Source: Sphingomonadales bacterium
GTDB taxonomy: Bacteria > Pseudomonadota > Alphaproteobacteria > Sphingomonadales > Sphingomonadaceae
Length of the DNA: 64,000 bases
Direction: 5' to 3'
Assembly (NCBI GenBank): GCA_027491235.1
Contig: JAIXWO010000021.1
Location: 656,721-720,720, forward strand
Shown here: one piece after another, positions 33,473-42,397 of the stretch
Numbering within the stretch: the stretch's first letter is position 1
Layout: each line of letters starts with the position of its first letter
Notes under the pieces: generated by a model
Databases searched by the model: none
Told to the model about the DNA's origin: nothing
The model's input: the letters and a program-made list of their open reading frames with translations, nothing else
Made by a program: the position numbers and the translations under genes

Positions 33473-35200
33473 CTACATCTCCACTGCGGCCGTCACCCCC
33501 ATGATTGACAGGCCGTTGGCGATAACTTGCCCGATTGCGGCCGCCAAGAAAAGACGGGCGGATGTGGTTTCCACCGAATTAACCAATAAAATGCGCCGTT
33601 CTGGATCATCATTGCCCGAATTCCAGTAAGCGTGGAAGGCCGCAGCAAGATCATAAAGGTAAAATGCGATGCGGTGCGGCTCCCGCGCGGCGGCCGCTGA
33701 TTCGACGATTCGCGGGAATTGCGCGGCCAATTTGGCGAGCTCCAGATCCGTTGCGTCGAGCTTTGAGACATCGGGCGTGGTCGCGTCGATCCCGGCCTCA
33801 GCGACCTTGCGCTTCAGGGAACAGATACGTGCATGGGCATATTGCACGTAGAACACGGGGTTGTCCTTCGACGCTTCCACGACCTTGGCAAAGTCAAAGT
33901 CCATCTGGGCATCCGCCTTGCGGGTCAGCATGGTGAAGCGCACCACATCCTTGCCAACTTCGCGCACAACATCGGCAAGCGTGACGAAGTTGCCCGACCG
34001 CTTGGACATCTTCACAGGTTCACCGGCGCGCAGCAGGCGGACCATCTGAACGAGCTTCACGTCAAAAGGCTTGGTGCCTTCAGTCAATGCCTGAACAGCG
34101 GCGCGGATGCGCTTCACGGTCCCGGCATGATCAGCACCCCAGATGTCGATCAAAGCGTCGGCATTCTGTGCCTTCTGGAAGTGATAGGCCATGTCAGCGC
34201 CGAAATAGGTCCAGCTGCCGTTTGACTTCTTGATCGGGCGGTCCTGATCATCCCCGAACTGCGTCGAACGGAACAACGGCAGCGTGACCGGCTCCCAATC
34301 GGGATCGACTTCGCCCTTCGGCGCTTCCAGCTGGCCATCATAAACAAGATCGCGGGCACGCAGGAATGCTTCTGCGGCTTCCGGTAACTTGTCCCGCTGG
34401 ACGATCGCTTCGGAGGCAAAGACATCATGTTCAATGCCGAGCAGCTTGAGGTCGGCCTTGATCATCACCAGCATTGCGGCAACCGCCGCTTCACGGAACA
34501 GGACCAGCCAGTCGCTCTCCGGTACAGCGACAAACCTGGTGCCATGCTGCTTGGCGAGATCCTGGCCGACGGGGATCAGATAGTCGCCCGGGTAGAGACC
34601 TTCGGGAATCTCTCCAATATCTTCGCCCAGCGCTTCACGGTACCGCATGTGGACCGAGCGGGCGAGGACATCGACCTGACCGCCCGCATCATTCACATAA
34701 TATTCGCGGATGACTTTGTGGCCCGCATATTCGAGCAGCGAGGCCAGCGCATCGCCCACCACCGCGCCGCGGCAATGCCCCATGTGCATTGGCCCTGTCG
34801 GGTTGGCAGAGACATATTCGACGTTCACCGTCTTGCCCGCGCCAACGGTTGAGCGGCCATAGGCGTCCCCGGCATCGCTGATCAGATTGACTTCGGAACG
34901 CCAGGCGTCGTCCGTCAGCTTCATGTTGATGAAGCCGGGGCCGGCAACGTCGACCGCAGCGACCTCGTCCAACGCGGACAGCTTGGCCGATAGCGCTTCA
35001 GCCAAGGCACGCGGGTTCATGCCCGCAGGCTTGGCGAGGACCATGGCGGCATTGGTCGCCAGATCGCCATGGCTTGCGTCGCGCGGCGGCTCCACCGTCA
35101 CATTGCGGCGGTCAACGCCTGCCGTCAGAGCGCCGTCTGCCTCGAGGGCATCCAGAGCGGCATCGATATGCGCGGCAAAACGGGCGTAGAGCGTGGTCAC
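33473..35200 (-). CDS. argS: Arginyl-tRNA synthetase
   Basis: A 575-residue class I aminoacyl-tRNA synthetase that charges tRNA-Arg. The HIGH motif is HMGH at residues 139-142 (NPTGPMHMGHCRG) and the KMSKS motif is KMSKRSGNF. The N-terminal additional domain and the C-terminal anticodon-binding DALR domain, ending GLSIMGVTAAVEM, are present. It is the first gene of the argS-SPOR-nagZ-scpAB-tatABC run and is divergent from mtgA, with 113 bp between. Confidence 0.96.
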   Translation of the reverse strand: MTTLYARFAAHIDAALDALEADGALTAGVDRRNVTVEPPRDASHGDLATNAAMVLAKPAGMNPRALAEALSAKLSALDEVAAVDVAGPGFINMKLTDDAWRSEVNLISDAGDAYGRSTVGAGKTVNVEYVSANPTGPMHMGHCRGAVVGDALASLLEYAGHKVIREYYVNDAGGQVDVLARSVHMRYREALGEDIGEIPEGLYPGDYLIPVGQDLAKQHGTRFVAVPESDWLVLFREAAVAAMLVMIKADLKLLGIEHDVFASEAIVQRDKLPEAAEAFLRARDLVYDGQLEAPKGEVDPDWEPVTLPLFRSTQFGDDQDRPIKKSNGSWTYFGADMAYHFQKAQNADALIDIWGADHAGTVKRIRAAVQALTEGTKPFDVKLVQMVRLLRAGEPVKMSKRSGNFVTLADVVREVGKDVVRFTMLTRKADAQMDFDFAKVVEASKDNPVFYVQYAHARICSLKRKVAEAGIDATTPDVSKLDATDLELAKLAAQFPRIVESAAAAREPHRIAFYLYDLAAAFHAYWNSGNDDPERRILLVNSVETTSARLFLAAAIGQVIANGLSIMGVTAAVEM

Positions 35201-35313
35201 GGTGAAAAACTTCCAACACTATCGGGAAAGCGGGCGCTTTAGCCGCGCTTCGCCTGTCGGGCAATGCGGTTCGCTGGTCGAGCGTGTCTTGCCCGCCCGG
35301 CCGGATCGGTTAA

Positions 35314-36024
35314 ATGCGGTTTATGGCCAACACTATTCGTCGTTCCGCCCCGTTCCGCATCGCTGCTTTTCTCGGCAAGGCGCTGTTATGGTTTGTTATT
35401 GTGTCGGTGGTTTGGGTTGTCATCTACCGTTTCGTGCCGCCGCCGATCACCGCAACCATGGTGGGCGATGTCGTGGCCGGACGGGGCCTCGATAAGGACT
35501 GGATGAGCCTGTCTGATATGGACCCGGACATGGCGCGCGCGGCCATTGCGGGGGAGGACGGCAAATTCTGCTCCCATGACGGATTTGACCGGGAAGCGAT
35601 TGCCAAAGCGTTTCAGCGCAACCAGCAGGGCGGACGAATCCGGGGCGGCTCCACCATCAGTCAACAGACCGCGAAAAACGCGTTCCTGTGGCAGGGCGGC
35701 GGGTACATCCGCAAAGGTCTGGAGGCTTGGTTCACCCTGCTCATTGAAAACATCTGGGGCAAGCGCCGGATTATGGAAGTCTATCTCAATATCGCCGAGA
35801 CGGGCATTGGTACGTATGGCGCCAATGCGGGGGCCAAGCGCTATTTCAACCATGACGCCTCATCCCTGACACCGGTTGAGGCCGCGCGCATTGCCGCCGT
35901 TCTGCCCTTGCCCAAGAAGCGGGCGGCGACGAGTCCGTCCGGGTTCACCCGCCGCCATGGCAACCGGATCGCGGCCAATATCGGTGTCGTTAAACGTGAC
36001 GCACTCGACGCCTGCCTGCGATAG
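35314..36024 (+). CDS. mtgA: Monofunctional biosynthetic peptidoglycan transglycosylase
   Basis: A 236-residue glycosyltransferase family 51 enzyme that polymerises lipid II into glycan strands. One N-terminal membrane helix (about residues 22-40), catalytic E81 in AGEDGKFCSHDGFD and GGSTISQQTAKN (111-122) are seen. The start is ATG 35314; a second in-frame ATG is 9 bp later. It is divergent from argS. The 150 bp after the gene include a short inverted repeat (AACGAG...CTCGTT, around 36066-36086) that could be a weak terminator. Confidence 0.94.
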   Translation: MRFMANTIRRSAPFRIAAFLGKALLWFVIVSVVWVVIYRFVPPPITATMVGDVVAGRGLDKDWMSLSDMDPDMARAAIAGEDGKFCSHDGFDREAIAKAFQRNQQGGRIRGGSTISQQTAKNAFLWQGGGYIRKGLEAWFTLLIENIWGKRRIMEVYLNIAETGIGTYGANAGAKRYFNHDASSLTPVEAARIAAVLPLPKKRAATSPSGFTRRHGNRIAANIGVVKRDALDACLR

Positions 36025-36174
36025 GCGATACATTTCGCTCTTCAAATGACCGGAAAATGCGACAGAACGAGCTTTCCGTCTCGTTAACGATGCAGTAGTT
36101 TAACCGAAGACGAACGCAGAGTCGTCGGGTCGCAGCGTACCCATGTTCCCTTGAACATTATTGGAGCTGCAAAC

Positions 36175-36816
36175 ATGAAACTCAAAAGAACAAGCATCGC
36201 CCTGACCGGGGCGTTGGCCACCCTCTTTGCTACAGCCCCTGCCCATGCAGATGGCGGGCTGACCTTCCTGATCGACGGCGACACCTTCAGCCTGCCGTTC
36301 ACGATCACCAACACATCGACCGCTGGTGAAAAGGTCCTTGGCTTCGGCATTTCCCTCATCGCACCATTTGGTTTTGATACGGTGAATGGCGGTTTCGGGA
36401 TCGACAATTCGACTGCCTTCGCGCCGCAGGGCGGATCAGGCGTGACCACAGGGTATACCGGTCCGGCATCCTTCGCGGATGGGGCACCCTCAATCGCCTT
36501 CACGTTCAACAACTTTGATGTTGGTGAAAGCTTCGTCTGGCTGATCGATGTCGACAACCCCCAGTTTGCGACCGTTTTCGGCAACCAGTTGATCGGTTCA
36601 ACCGGCTATGCGGATTTCAGCAATGGCCTGCGCGGTCTCGGCGTGTTTGAAGCCGTGGTGGGGAATGATGATGCCGCTCAGTTTGTGATCAAGACATTGA
36701 CGCCGTCACCGGGCGTGCCAGAGCCTGCGGCTTGGGCGATGATGCTTGGTGGTTTTGGGATTGTCGGTGCGGCCATGCGCCGTCGCAAGCTCAGCACCTC
36801 GGTAACTTACGCCTAG
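36175..36816 (+). CDS. PEPxxWA-CTERM sorting domain protein
   Basis: A 213-residue secreted protein with a Sec signal peptide (cleavage after AHA, residue 25), a beta-rich middle of unknown fold and a C-terminal tripartite sorting signal: PEPAAWAMM, a hydrophobic segment GGFGIVGAAM and a basic RRRK. This PEPxxWA variant is typical of sphingomonads and is processed by an exosortase, which is not in the window. GGAG lies 8 bp before ATG 36175. The function of the passenger is unknown; such proteins are usually linked to exopolysaccharide or biofilm surface. Confidence 0.9.
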   Translation: MKLKRTSIALTGALATLFATAPAHADGGLTFLIDGDTFSLPFTITNTSTAGEKVLGFGISLIAPFGFDTVNGGFGIDNSTAFAPQGGSGVTTGYTGPASFADGAPSIAFTFNNFDVGESFVWLIDVDNPQFATVFGNQLIGSTGYADFSNGLRGLGVFEAVVGNDDAAQFVIKTLTPSPGVPEPAAWAMMLGGFGIVGAAMRRRKLSTSVTYA

Positions 36817-36844
36817 CATAAGGCTGACGCACCTCATGGGGCGG

Positions 36845-36881
36845 AAAGGGCGATCCGGATCACACACCGGGTCGCCCTTTT
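36845..36881. terminator. Bidirectional rho-independent terminator
   Basis: AAAGGGCGATCCGG and CCGGGTCGCCCTTTT form a GC-rich stem with an 8-base loop, an A-run on one side and a T-run on the other. It lies between the convergent PEP-CTERM and ybaB genes and can end both. Confidence 0.9.
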
Positions 36882-36890
36882 GCTGTGTTC

Positions 36891-37214
36891 TTAGAAGGGC
36901 AGTTTAAAACCCGGTGGCAAGGGGATGCCGCTCTTCATCTTGCCCATTTCTTCGCCGGACACGGCGTCGGCCTTCGCACGCGCATCATTGAAGGCAGCGG
37001 TGATGAGATCTTCCAGCATCTGCTTTTCAGATACGTCCAGCAGGCTGTCATCAATCGACACGCCAATGATGCGGCCCTTGGCGCTGGCGCGGACCTTGAC
37101 CAATCCCCCGCCGGAGGCGCCTTCCACCTCGATGGTATCAAGATTGGCTTGCGCCTTTTCAAGTTCGGCCTGCACGTTCTGGGCCATTTTCAGGATGTCG
37201 TCGATCGAGTTCAT
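36891..37214 (-). CDS. YbaB/EbfC family nucleoid-associated protein
   Basis: A 107-residue DNA-binding protein of the YbaB/EbfC family, which forms a tweezer-like dimer. The N-terminal helix MNSIDDILKMAQNVQAELEK and the strand block GGGLVKVRASAKGRIIGVSI are characteristic. It overlaps the end of dnaX by 4 bp (ATGA), the usual dnaX-ybaB pairing. It may bind gapped DNA or compact the nucleoid. Confidence 0.94.
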   Translation of the reverse strand: MNSIDDILKMAQNVQAELEKAQANLDTIEVEGASGGGLVKVRASAKGRIIGVSIDDSLLDVSEKQMLEDLITAAFNDARAKADAVSGEEMGKMKSGIPLPPGFKLPF

Positions 37215-38923
37215 TGCGCGATGCTCCGTTGTTCTGTCCCCGGCTCTGTACCTTCCACATAGTCGATCAACTCGGCCTCGGGGAAGGCCTCAAGCGCGGC
37301 CTTTACGATGGGTGTGGCGAGGATGCGGGCCTTAGCCTCGGCTTCGCGTGCCTGATCCTGCTGGAGGAGCGAGGGCTGGGCCGCAGCGTCGCTGATCCGC
37401 ACATCCCACGCCATGTCCGTGAGGGATTTGAGCGCGGCGGCAAGATCCCGCGTGAACTCTCCGGGCAGCGGCTTGACGGGTCGGATCGCAAGGTCGCCCG
37501 GCGCATAGCTTACCAGCCCTGCATAATCGTGGAGTTGTTGGGCGATGTGCATTTTGCCGCCTGCGTTCAGCAACTCGATGAGCGCTGCAAAATCGGCCGG
37601 CGCGCGCGATGTGGGTTCGGCAGCAGAGGGTGCGGACGCCGGTGAGGCGGTCGGCGTGCCAAGGGCCAGCGGCGCGCCCGATTCTAGCCGGCGCGCCAGT
37701 TCACCAGGGTCCGGCAACTGGCTGGCATGAATGACGCGCAAGACCGCCATATCTGCGGCTTCAGTGGGGTCGACCGCGCGGACGACTTCCTCATGGCCTT
37801 TCAGCAGCAATTGCCAGATGCGGTGGAGCAGCTGGAAGGAGAGGCCACCCGACCATGTCGCATAATCGGCGCGCTCTTCGGCGGATTCAGAAGGATCAGG
37901 GGCTGCACCGACCTTGGCCAAGGTGGTGCCGTGGCAGGTTTCAAGCAGGCCCTTAAAGATTGCCGCAGGCTCAACGCCAAGATCATGCTGGTCCCGCAAT
38001 GCGGCCAGCGCGCCTTGGGCATTTCCGTCGAGCAGCAGCCCGAACAGGCGGCGCACGGCACCCCGGTCTGACAGGCCGAGCATGTTGCGGACCTGATCTC
38101 CAGTGACGATCCCGGCACCTTCCATATCCGCATGGGCAATGGCCTGATCGAGGATCGACAGGCCATCGCGGACCGAGCCTTCGGCGGCACGGGCGACCAG
38201 CGCCAGCGCCTCAGGTTCGGCGACCACTTCCTCCGCCTTGCAGACATTGCCGAAATGTTCGGCCAGCAGATCAGCCGGGATGCGGCGCAAGTCGAACCGC
38301 TGACACCGAGAGAGAACGGTGACGGGCACCTTCTGAATTTCGGTCGTGGCGAAGAGGAATTTCACATGCGCCGGCGGTTCTTCAAGCGTCTTCAAAAGCG
38401 CGTTGAACGCGTTTTTGGATAGCATGTGAACTTCGTCGATGATGTAAATCTTGTAGCGCGCCGACACCGCCGCATAGCGGACGGACTCGATGATTTCGCG
38501 GACATCGTCCACGCCGGTGTTGGACGCGGCATCCATTTCGATCACGTCGATATGGCGCCCTTCGGCAATCGCCCGGCATGGCTCACACGCGCCGCAGGGG
38601 TCGATGGTGGCAGCGCCCTGTCCGTCCGGCCCGATGCAGTTGAGCGCCTTTGCGATGAGCCGCGCTGTTGACGTTTTGCCGACACCGCGGACGCCCGTCA
38701 TAAGGAAGGCATGGGCCAGCCGACCGCGCTTGATGGCATTGCCCAACGTCGTGACCATCGCATCTTGGCCGATAAGCTCAGAAAAGCGTTGCGGGCGATA
38801 CTTTCGGGCCAGCACGCGATAGGGTTGCGCGCTGCTTGCGGGCGCTGCGATGGCAGGCGGAGCAGGTTCGCCTAGGTCGAACCCGGGACCATCTTCATCG
38901 TGGAAATCGTCATCCTCGGACAT
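37211..38923 (-). CDS. dnaX: DNA polymerase III subunit gamma/tau
   Basis: A 570-residue clamp-loader ATPase from ATG 38923; the frame stays open upstream but that part overlaps the SRP RNA gene and was excluded. Walker A GVRGVGKT (residues 77-84), zinc cysteines C96, C110, C113 and C116, Walker B YIIDEVH (160-166) and the sensor SRC motif (205-207) are present. The C-terminal third (tau-specific, Ala/Pro-rich linker then a domain ending near LIDYVEG) binds the polymerase and DnaB. I did not see an obvious frameshift slippery run for gamma. It is coupled to ybaB downstream. Confidence 0.95.
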   Translation of the reverse strand: MSEDDDFHDEDGPGFDLGEPAPPAIAAPASSAQPYRVLARKYRPQRFSELIGQDAMVTTLGNAIKRGRLAHAFLMTGVRGVGKTSTARLIAKALNCIGPDGQGAATIDPCGACEPCRAIAEGRHIDVIEMDAASNTGVDDVREIIESVRYAAVSARYKIYIIDEVHMLSKNAFNALLKTLEEPPAHVKFLFATTEIQKVPVTVLSRCQRFDLRRIPADLLAEHFGNVCKAEEVVAEPEALALVARAAEGSVRDGLSILDQAIAHADMEGAGIVTGDQVRNMLGLSDRGAVRRLFGLLLDGNAQGALAALRDQHDLGVEPAAIFKGLLETCHGTTLAKVGAAPDPSESAEERADYATWSGGLSFQLLHRIWQLLLKGHEEVVRAVDPTEAADMAVLRVIHASQLPDPGELARRLESGAPLALGTPTASPASAPSAAEPTSRAPADFAALIELLNAGGKMHIAQQLHDYAGLVSYAPGDLAIRPVKPLPGEFTRDLAAALKSLTDMAWDVRISDAAAQPSLLQQDQAREAEAKARILATPIVKAALEAFPEAELIDYVEGTEPGTEQRSIAQ

Positions 38924-38977
38924 GCGGCCTGCTCTAGACGGGGCATCGGCGATTGTCGAAGGGATAGTCGCCAAGGT

Positions 38978-39080
38978 CCGGGAGAAGGTAGGAGCCGGAA
39001 CGACCCGCGGCGAATTCGTTGTGGCTGCTTCCTTCCGGACCTGACCAGGTTGGCGAAGACCACGTCCGCCCGACTCCCGG
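38978..39080 (-). ncRNA. ffs: Signal recognition particle RNA (4.5S type)
   Basis: On the minus strand, the SRP core GGTCAGGTCCGGAAGGAAGC at 39046-39027, continuing AGCC, is the near-invariant domain IV that binds Ffh. The ends pair: CCGGGAG at 39080-39074 with CTCCCGG at 38984-38978, and the flanking sequences give a long hairpin of about 103 nt, the normal bacterial small SRP RNA size. It lies directly upstream of dnaX, as in many alphaproteobacteria. Exact ends are estimated from the terminal helix. Confidence 0.94.
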
Positions 39081-39110
39081 ATGCGCATATGGCGTTCGCG
39101 TGGCCGGAAA

Positions 39111-39446
39111 TCAACGGCCCTGCATATTATGGCTCTCAGGCGGGATTCGCACTGTCAGCCCATCATGGCTGTCGTCGAGCAGGATCTGGCACGACAGGCG
39201 GCTGTAGCGGGTCACATGCGCTGCCAAATCGAGCATATCTTCTTCATCTTCACTGGCGCGCTTCAGCCGGTCGAACCAGTCGGGGTTAACGATGACATGA
39301 CAGGTGGAACAGGCCATCTGGCCTTCACACGTGCCTTCCAGCGGCATGCCGCAATTCTGTGCCACCTCAAGCAGGGATTGGCCGGGGTCGGCCATGGCCT
39401 CTGTCCGTTTTTCGCCATCGGCGTCGATAAAATGGACGCGAATCAT
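39111..39446 (-). CDS. [2Fe-2S] ferredoxin (adrenodoxin/Isc type)
   Basis: A 111-residue plant/adrenodoxin-type ferredoxin with cluster cysteines C40, C46, C49 and C86 (GTCEGQMACSTCH; RLSCQI). Such ferredoxins supply electrons to Fe-S assembly or to cytochrome P450s. It overlaps the upstream cysteine desulfurase gene by 4 bp, which favours a role in cluster assembly. The C-terminal PPESHNMQGR tail is family-typical. Confidence 0.93.
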   Translation of the reverse strand: MIRVHFIDADGEKRTEAMADPGQSLLEVAQNCGMPLEGTCEGQMACSTCHVIVNPDWFDRLKRASEDEEDMLDLAAHVTRYSRLSCQILLDDSHDGLTVRIPPESHNMQGR

Positions 39447-40531
39447 GCTGTTGGTCGTCCTTGTTCCCTTGCGGCCCGGAATATCCGGTTAAGGGCGTCA
39501 CGCAACTCTTCTTCGCGGGTGGTGCGGCCAAAACCGATGCGGATCGAGGATTTGGCCTGCGCGTCCGACAGGCCAATACCGCGCAATACATGGCTTGGCC
39601 GACCCGACCCACTGGCGCAGGCGGACCCGGCGGAAAAGGCAATGTCGCGCAAGCCGGAAATGAGCCGTGCGACGTCAATCCCGTCATGCCGGATGTTGAG
39701 ATTGCCTTTGTATCTGGCGTCCGTTGATCCGTTGATCACCCAGCCATCGGGCAGTCCATCCAGCGCCGCATCCCATAGCGCAGACACATGGGCGGCATCC
39801 TCGTCCATCCTTTTGGCCGCGAGCAGGGCGGCTGCGCCAAAGCCCGCGCACAAAGCGGGAGAGAGGGTGCCGGAACGCAATCCGCCTTCCTGCCCGCCGC
39901 CATGGAGGAAGGGTGTGATCGTGACGCCGTCTTTCACCCACAGCGCGCCGATGCCATTGGGGCCGTGGATTTTATGGGCGCTGATTGCAATGAGATCCGG
40001 GCCTTCGGGAATGGCGATCCGGCCAAAGCCTTGTACGGCATCGCACAGGAAAAGGGCGCCGGATGTGTGCGCCAAATCGGCCATCTCAGCGACAGGCTGG
40101 ATGACGCCAATCTCATTATTGACGAGCATGGCTGCCACCATCCCAGTGCCATCGGTCAAGCTGGGGGGTGCCACAACACCGTCTGGCCTGACGGGCAGAA
40201 GCTGCACATCCCGGCCCTGTGTGCCCAGCCAGAGCGCGGTATCCAGGACCGCAGCATGTTCCGTCTCCAACACGGCGATGCCGCCCGTTCCGGCACAGCG
40301 CAGGGCCCAGTTCAGCGCCTCCGTCGCGCCACTGGTGAAGTAAAGCTTGCCGCCTTTGGGGAGCAAAGCGGCAACAGCATCGCGGGCGACCTCGACGGCG
40401 GCTGCCGCTTCCCGTCCCAGACGGTGCGGGGAATGCGGATTGGCGAACTTGTCTTCCAACCAGGGGCGCATGGCGGCAAAGGCCTCTGGTGCCAAAGGCG
40501 TCGTCGCCTGATAGTCGAGATAGATTGTCAT
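39443..40531 (-). CDS. Cysteine desulfurase (NifS/IscS-like), second of a pair
   Basis: A 362-residue PLP enzyme that removes sulfur from L-cysteine as a persulfide. H92, D164, H186 and the Schiff-base lysine K187 (AISAHKIHG) are present, and catalytic C306 lies in SAGSACASGS. It overlaps the other cysteine desulfurase gene (40528) by 4 bp and the ferredoxin gene by 4 bp. It is shorter than E. coli IscS (404) and lacks its C-terminal scaffold-binding tail, so the sulfur acceptor may differ from IscU. Confidence 0.92.
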   Translation of the reverse strand: MTIYLDYQATTPLAPEAFAAMRPWLEDKFANPHSPHRLGREAAAAVEVARDAVAALLPKGGKLYFTSGATEALNWALRCAGTGGIAVLETEHAAVLDTALWLGTQGRDVQLLPVRPDGVVAPPSLTDGTGMVAAMLVNNEIGVIQPVAEMADLAHTSGALFLCDAVQGFGRIAIPEGPDLIAISAHKIHGPNGIGALWVKDGVTITPFLHGGGQEGGLRSGTLSPALCAGFGAAALLAAKRMDEDAAHVSALWDAALDGLPDGWVINGSTDARYKGNLNIRHDGIDVARLISGLRDIAFSAGSACASGSGRPSHVLRGIGLSDAQAKSSIRIGFGRTTREEELRDALNRIFRAAREQGRPTA

Positions 40532-41595
40532 CCCCGGATGCGCTGCCAGGTTTCGAGGAAGCGGTAGACATCGGCCCGCCCGGTTTCCGGGCCGAAACTC
40601 ACTCGGATGACTTCATTGGCCGCGTCCTCGTCCAACCCCATCGCTGTCAGCACCTTGCTGGTCTTCAGCGTGCCCGAAGAGCACGCACTGCCAGCGGACA
40701 CAGCAATTCCGGCCATGTCGAACTGGATGAGCTGCGCTGACGCCGCTTTGCCCGGCATCCGGTATCCCGCAATGGTCGGAAGGCGGTCGGCACCTTTGGC
40801 GATAATCTGCCCGCCGGCCGCTTCGATGGCGGCATCCATATGTTGCCGCAGGTCCGCTGCCCGCGCCATCCAGCCGCGACCTGCTTCCGCTGCCGTCGCA
40901 AAACCAATCGCACTCGGCAGGTTTTCGGTCCCGCCGCGATAGCCTTTTTCCTGCCCGCCGGAGGGCGAAATCAACGACAGGTCCCGGACCAGAAGCGCGC
41001 CGATGCCGGGCGGGCCGCCAAGTTTGTGGGCGGAAATAGCGATAAGGTCGGCATCGGGTAGGTCGATCTTGATGGCTGTCTGCGCACAGTCGGCCAACAG
41101 GATGCCGCCCTTTTCCCGCACCACAGCGCCCAACTCTGCGAGCGGCTGGAGAACGCCGGTTTCATTATTGGCCTGCTGAATGGCGACGAGCGGACGCTTT
41201 GCCCCAAGGGCGGACAACCGACCGAACAGAGCGTCGGTCGCAACCACACCATCTGATGCGACAGGCACAATGAAGGCGTCAGGCGCGACGCGGTGGACGG
41301 CATCATGCTCAACCGAAGAGACAAGGCGTGCATCGGCACCTGTCCGCGACAATGCCATGGACAGCGCTTCCGTCGCGCCGCTGGTGAAGATCAGGTCGTG
41401 TTGCCAGCCAAGGGCCGCCTTCAGTCTGGCGCGGGCATCCTCAAGCGCTGCACGGGCGGCGCGCCCTTCGGCATGGGGCGAAGAGGGGTTGGCCCAGCGC
41501 ACCATCGCGTCGGCCATAGCTTCGCGCACAGAGGCCAGAATTGGCGTCGTTGCTGCGTGATCAAAATAAAGCCGGTCAGGCAAGTGCACACCCAA
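40528..41595 (-). CDS. Cysteine desulfurase (NifS/IscS-like), first of a pair
   Basis: A 355-residue paralogue of the next gene. H97, D169 and K191 (AISAHKLGG) and the catalytic C305 (SAGSACSSGTL) are all retained, so both copies look active. The start is a non-ATG codon: TTG 41595 or GTG 41589, with the conserved DRLYFDHAATTP beginning shortly after. Two directly adjacent desulfurases with a ferredoxin suggest a divided labour, for example cluster assembly versus tRNA thiolation, or a heterodimer. A hydrolase gene is divergent upstream. Confidence 0.92.
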   Translation of the reverse strand: MGVHLPDRLYFDHAATTPILASVREAMADAMVRWANPSSPHAEGRAARAALEDARARLKAALGWQHDLIFTSGATEALSMALSRTGADARLVSSVEHDAVHRVAPDAFIVPVASDGVVATDALFGRLSALGAKRPLVAIQQANNETGVLQPLAELGAVVREKGGILLADCAQTAIKIDLPDADLIAISAHKLGGPPGIGALLVRDLSLISPSGGQEKGYRGGTENLPSAIGFATAAEAGRGWMARAADLRQHMDAAIEAAGGQIIAKGADRLPTIAGYRMPGKAASAQLIQFDMAGIAVSAGSACSSGTLKTSKVLTAMGLDEDAANEVIRVSFGPETGRADVYRFLETWQRIRG

Positions 41596-41685
41596 TGATT
41601 GCGAAATCGCTGCCCCTTCCTATATAGGCGGCGACCAAGGCGCAAAGGCTGCGCCGTCTCTTCCCTCGAATTTCTTGCGAGATCC

Positions 41686-42342
41686 ATGCCCGAAGTCATT
41701 TTCCCCGGACCAGAAGGCCGCCTCGAAGGCCGGTTTAACCCTGGTCCCCGCCCCCGCGCACCCGTCGCGATGATTCTCCATCCCCACCCCAAAGCGGGCG
41801 GGACGATGAACAACCGTATCGTGCAGGCCCTGTATCAGACGTTCGTGCGTCGCGGTTTTGCGACGCTGCGGTTCAACTTTCGTGGCGTTGGTCGCAGCGA
41901 GGGCACGTTTGACAACGCCATTGGCGAATTGTCTGATGCGGCTGCCGCACTTGATTGGGTCCAGTCGATCCATCCTGAAGCGCAGCAGACCTGGGTTGCA
42001 GGCTACAGCTTCGGCGCGCTTATCGGCATGCAGCTGCTGATGCGTCGTCCCGAGATTCGCGGCTTCATCTCAATTGCGCCGCCCGCGAACATGTATGATT
42101 TCAGCTTCCTGGCGCCTTGCCCGTCCTCGGGCATCCTGATCCAGGGCACCAATGACGAAGTCGTGACGCCAAGCGCTGTCCAAAAGTTGGTCGATAAACT
42201 GCGAACGCAGCGGCACATCACGATCAACCATGACGAAATCAAAGGCGCGAACCACTTTTTCGAAAGTGAAATGCCCGATCTGATGGGGTCTGTTGACCGC
42301 TATCTGGATTTCCGTCTCGATCCGGCCTGTACGATCCGGTAA
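41686..42342 (+). CDS. Alpha/beta hydrolase (dienelactone hydrolase-like)
   Basis: A 218-residue serine hydrolase fold. MILHPHPKAGGTMNNRIV, the nucleophile elbow AGYSFGALIG, acid in QGTNDEVV and the C-terminal histidine in KGANHFFE are present. The sequence is of the group often annotated as uncharacterised alpha/beta hydrolase next to suf/cysteine desulfurase genes in sphingomonads. ATG 41686 was chosen; the frame is open upstream but that stretch is not family-like. The substrate is unknown. Confidence 0.87.
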   Translation: MPEVIFPGPEGRLEGRFNPGPRPRAPVAMILHPHPKAGGTMNNRIVQALYQTFVRRGFATLRFNFRGVGRSEGTFDNAIGELSDAAAALDWVQSIHPEAQQTWVAGYSFGALIGMQLLMRRPEIRGFISIAPPANMYDFSFLAPCPSSGILIQGTNDEVVTPSAVQKLVDKLRTQRHITINHDEIKGANHFFESEMPDLMGSVDRYLDFRLDPACTIR

Positions 42343-42397
42343 ACGGAAGGGCGGATGCGCGACGCTTGATAAAACCGGGAGCCCAGCGGAAGTTGTC

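Noticed and set aside
38924..39088. N-terminal extension of dnaX by 55 residues
   Set aside because: This part overlaps the SRP RNA gene; the family start MSEDDD at 38923 is the better choice.
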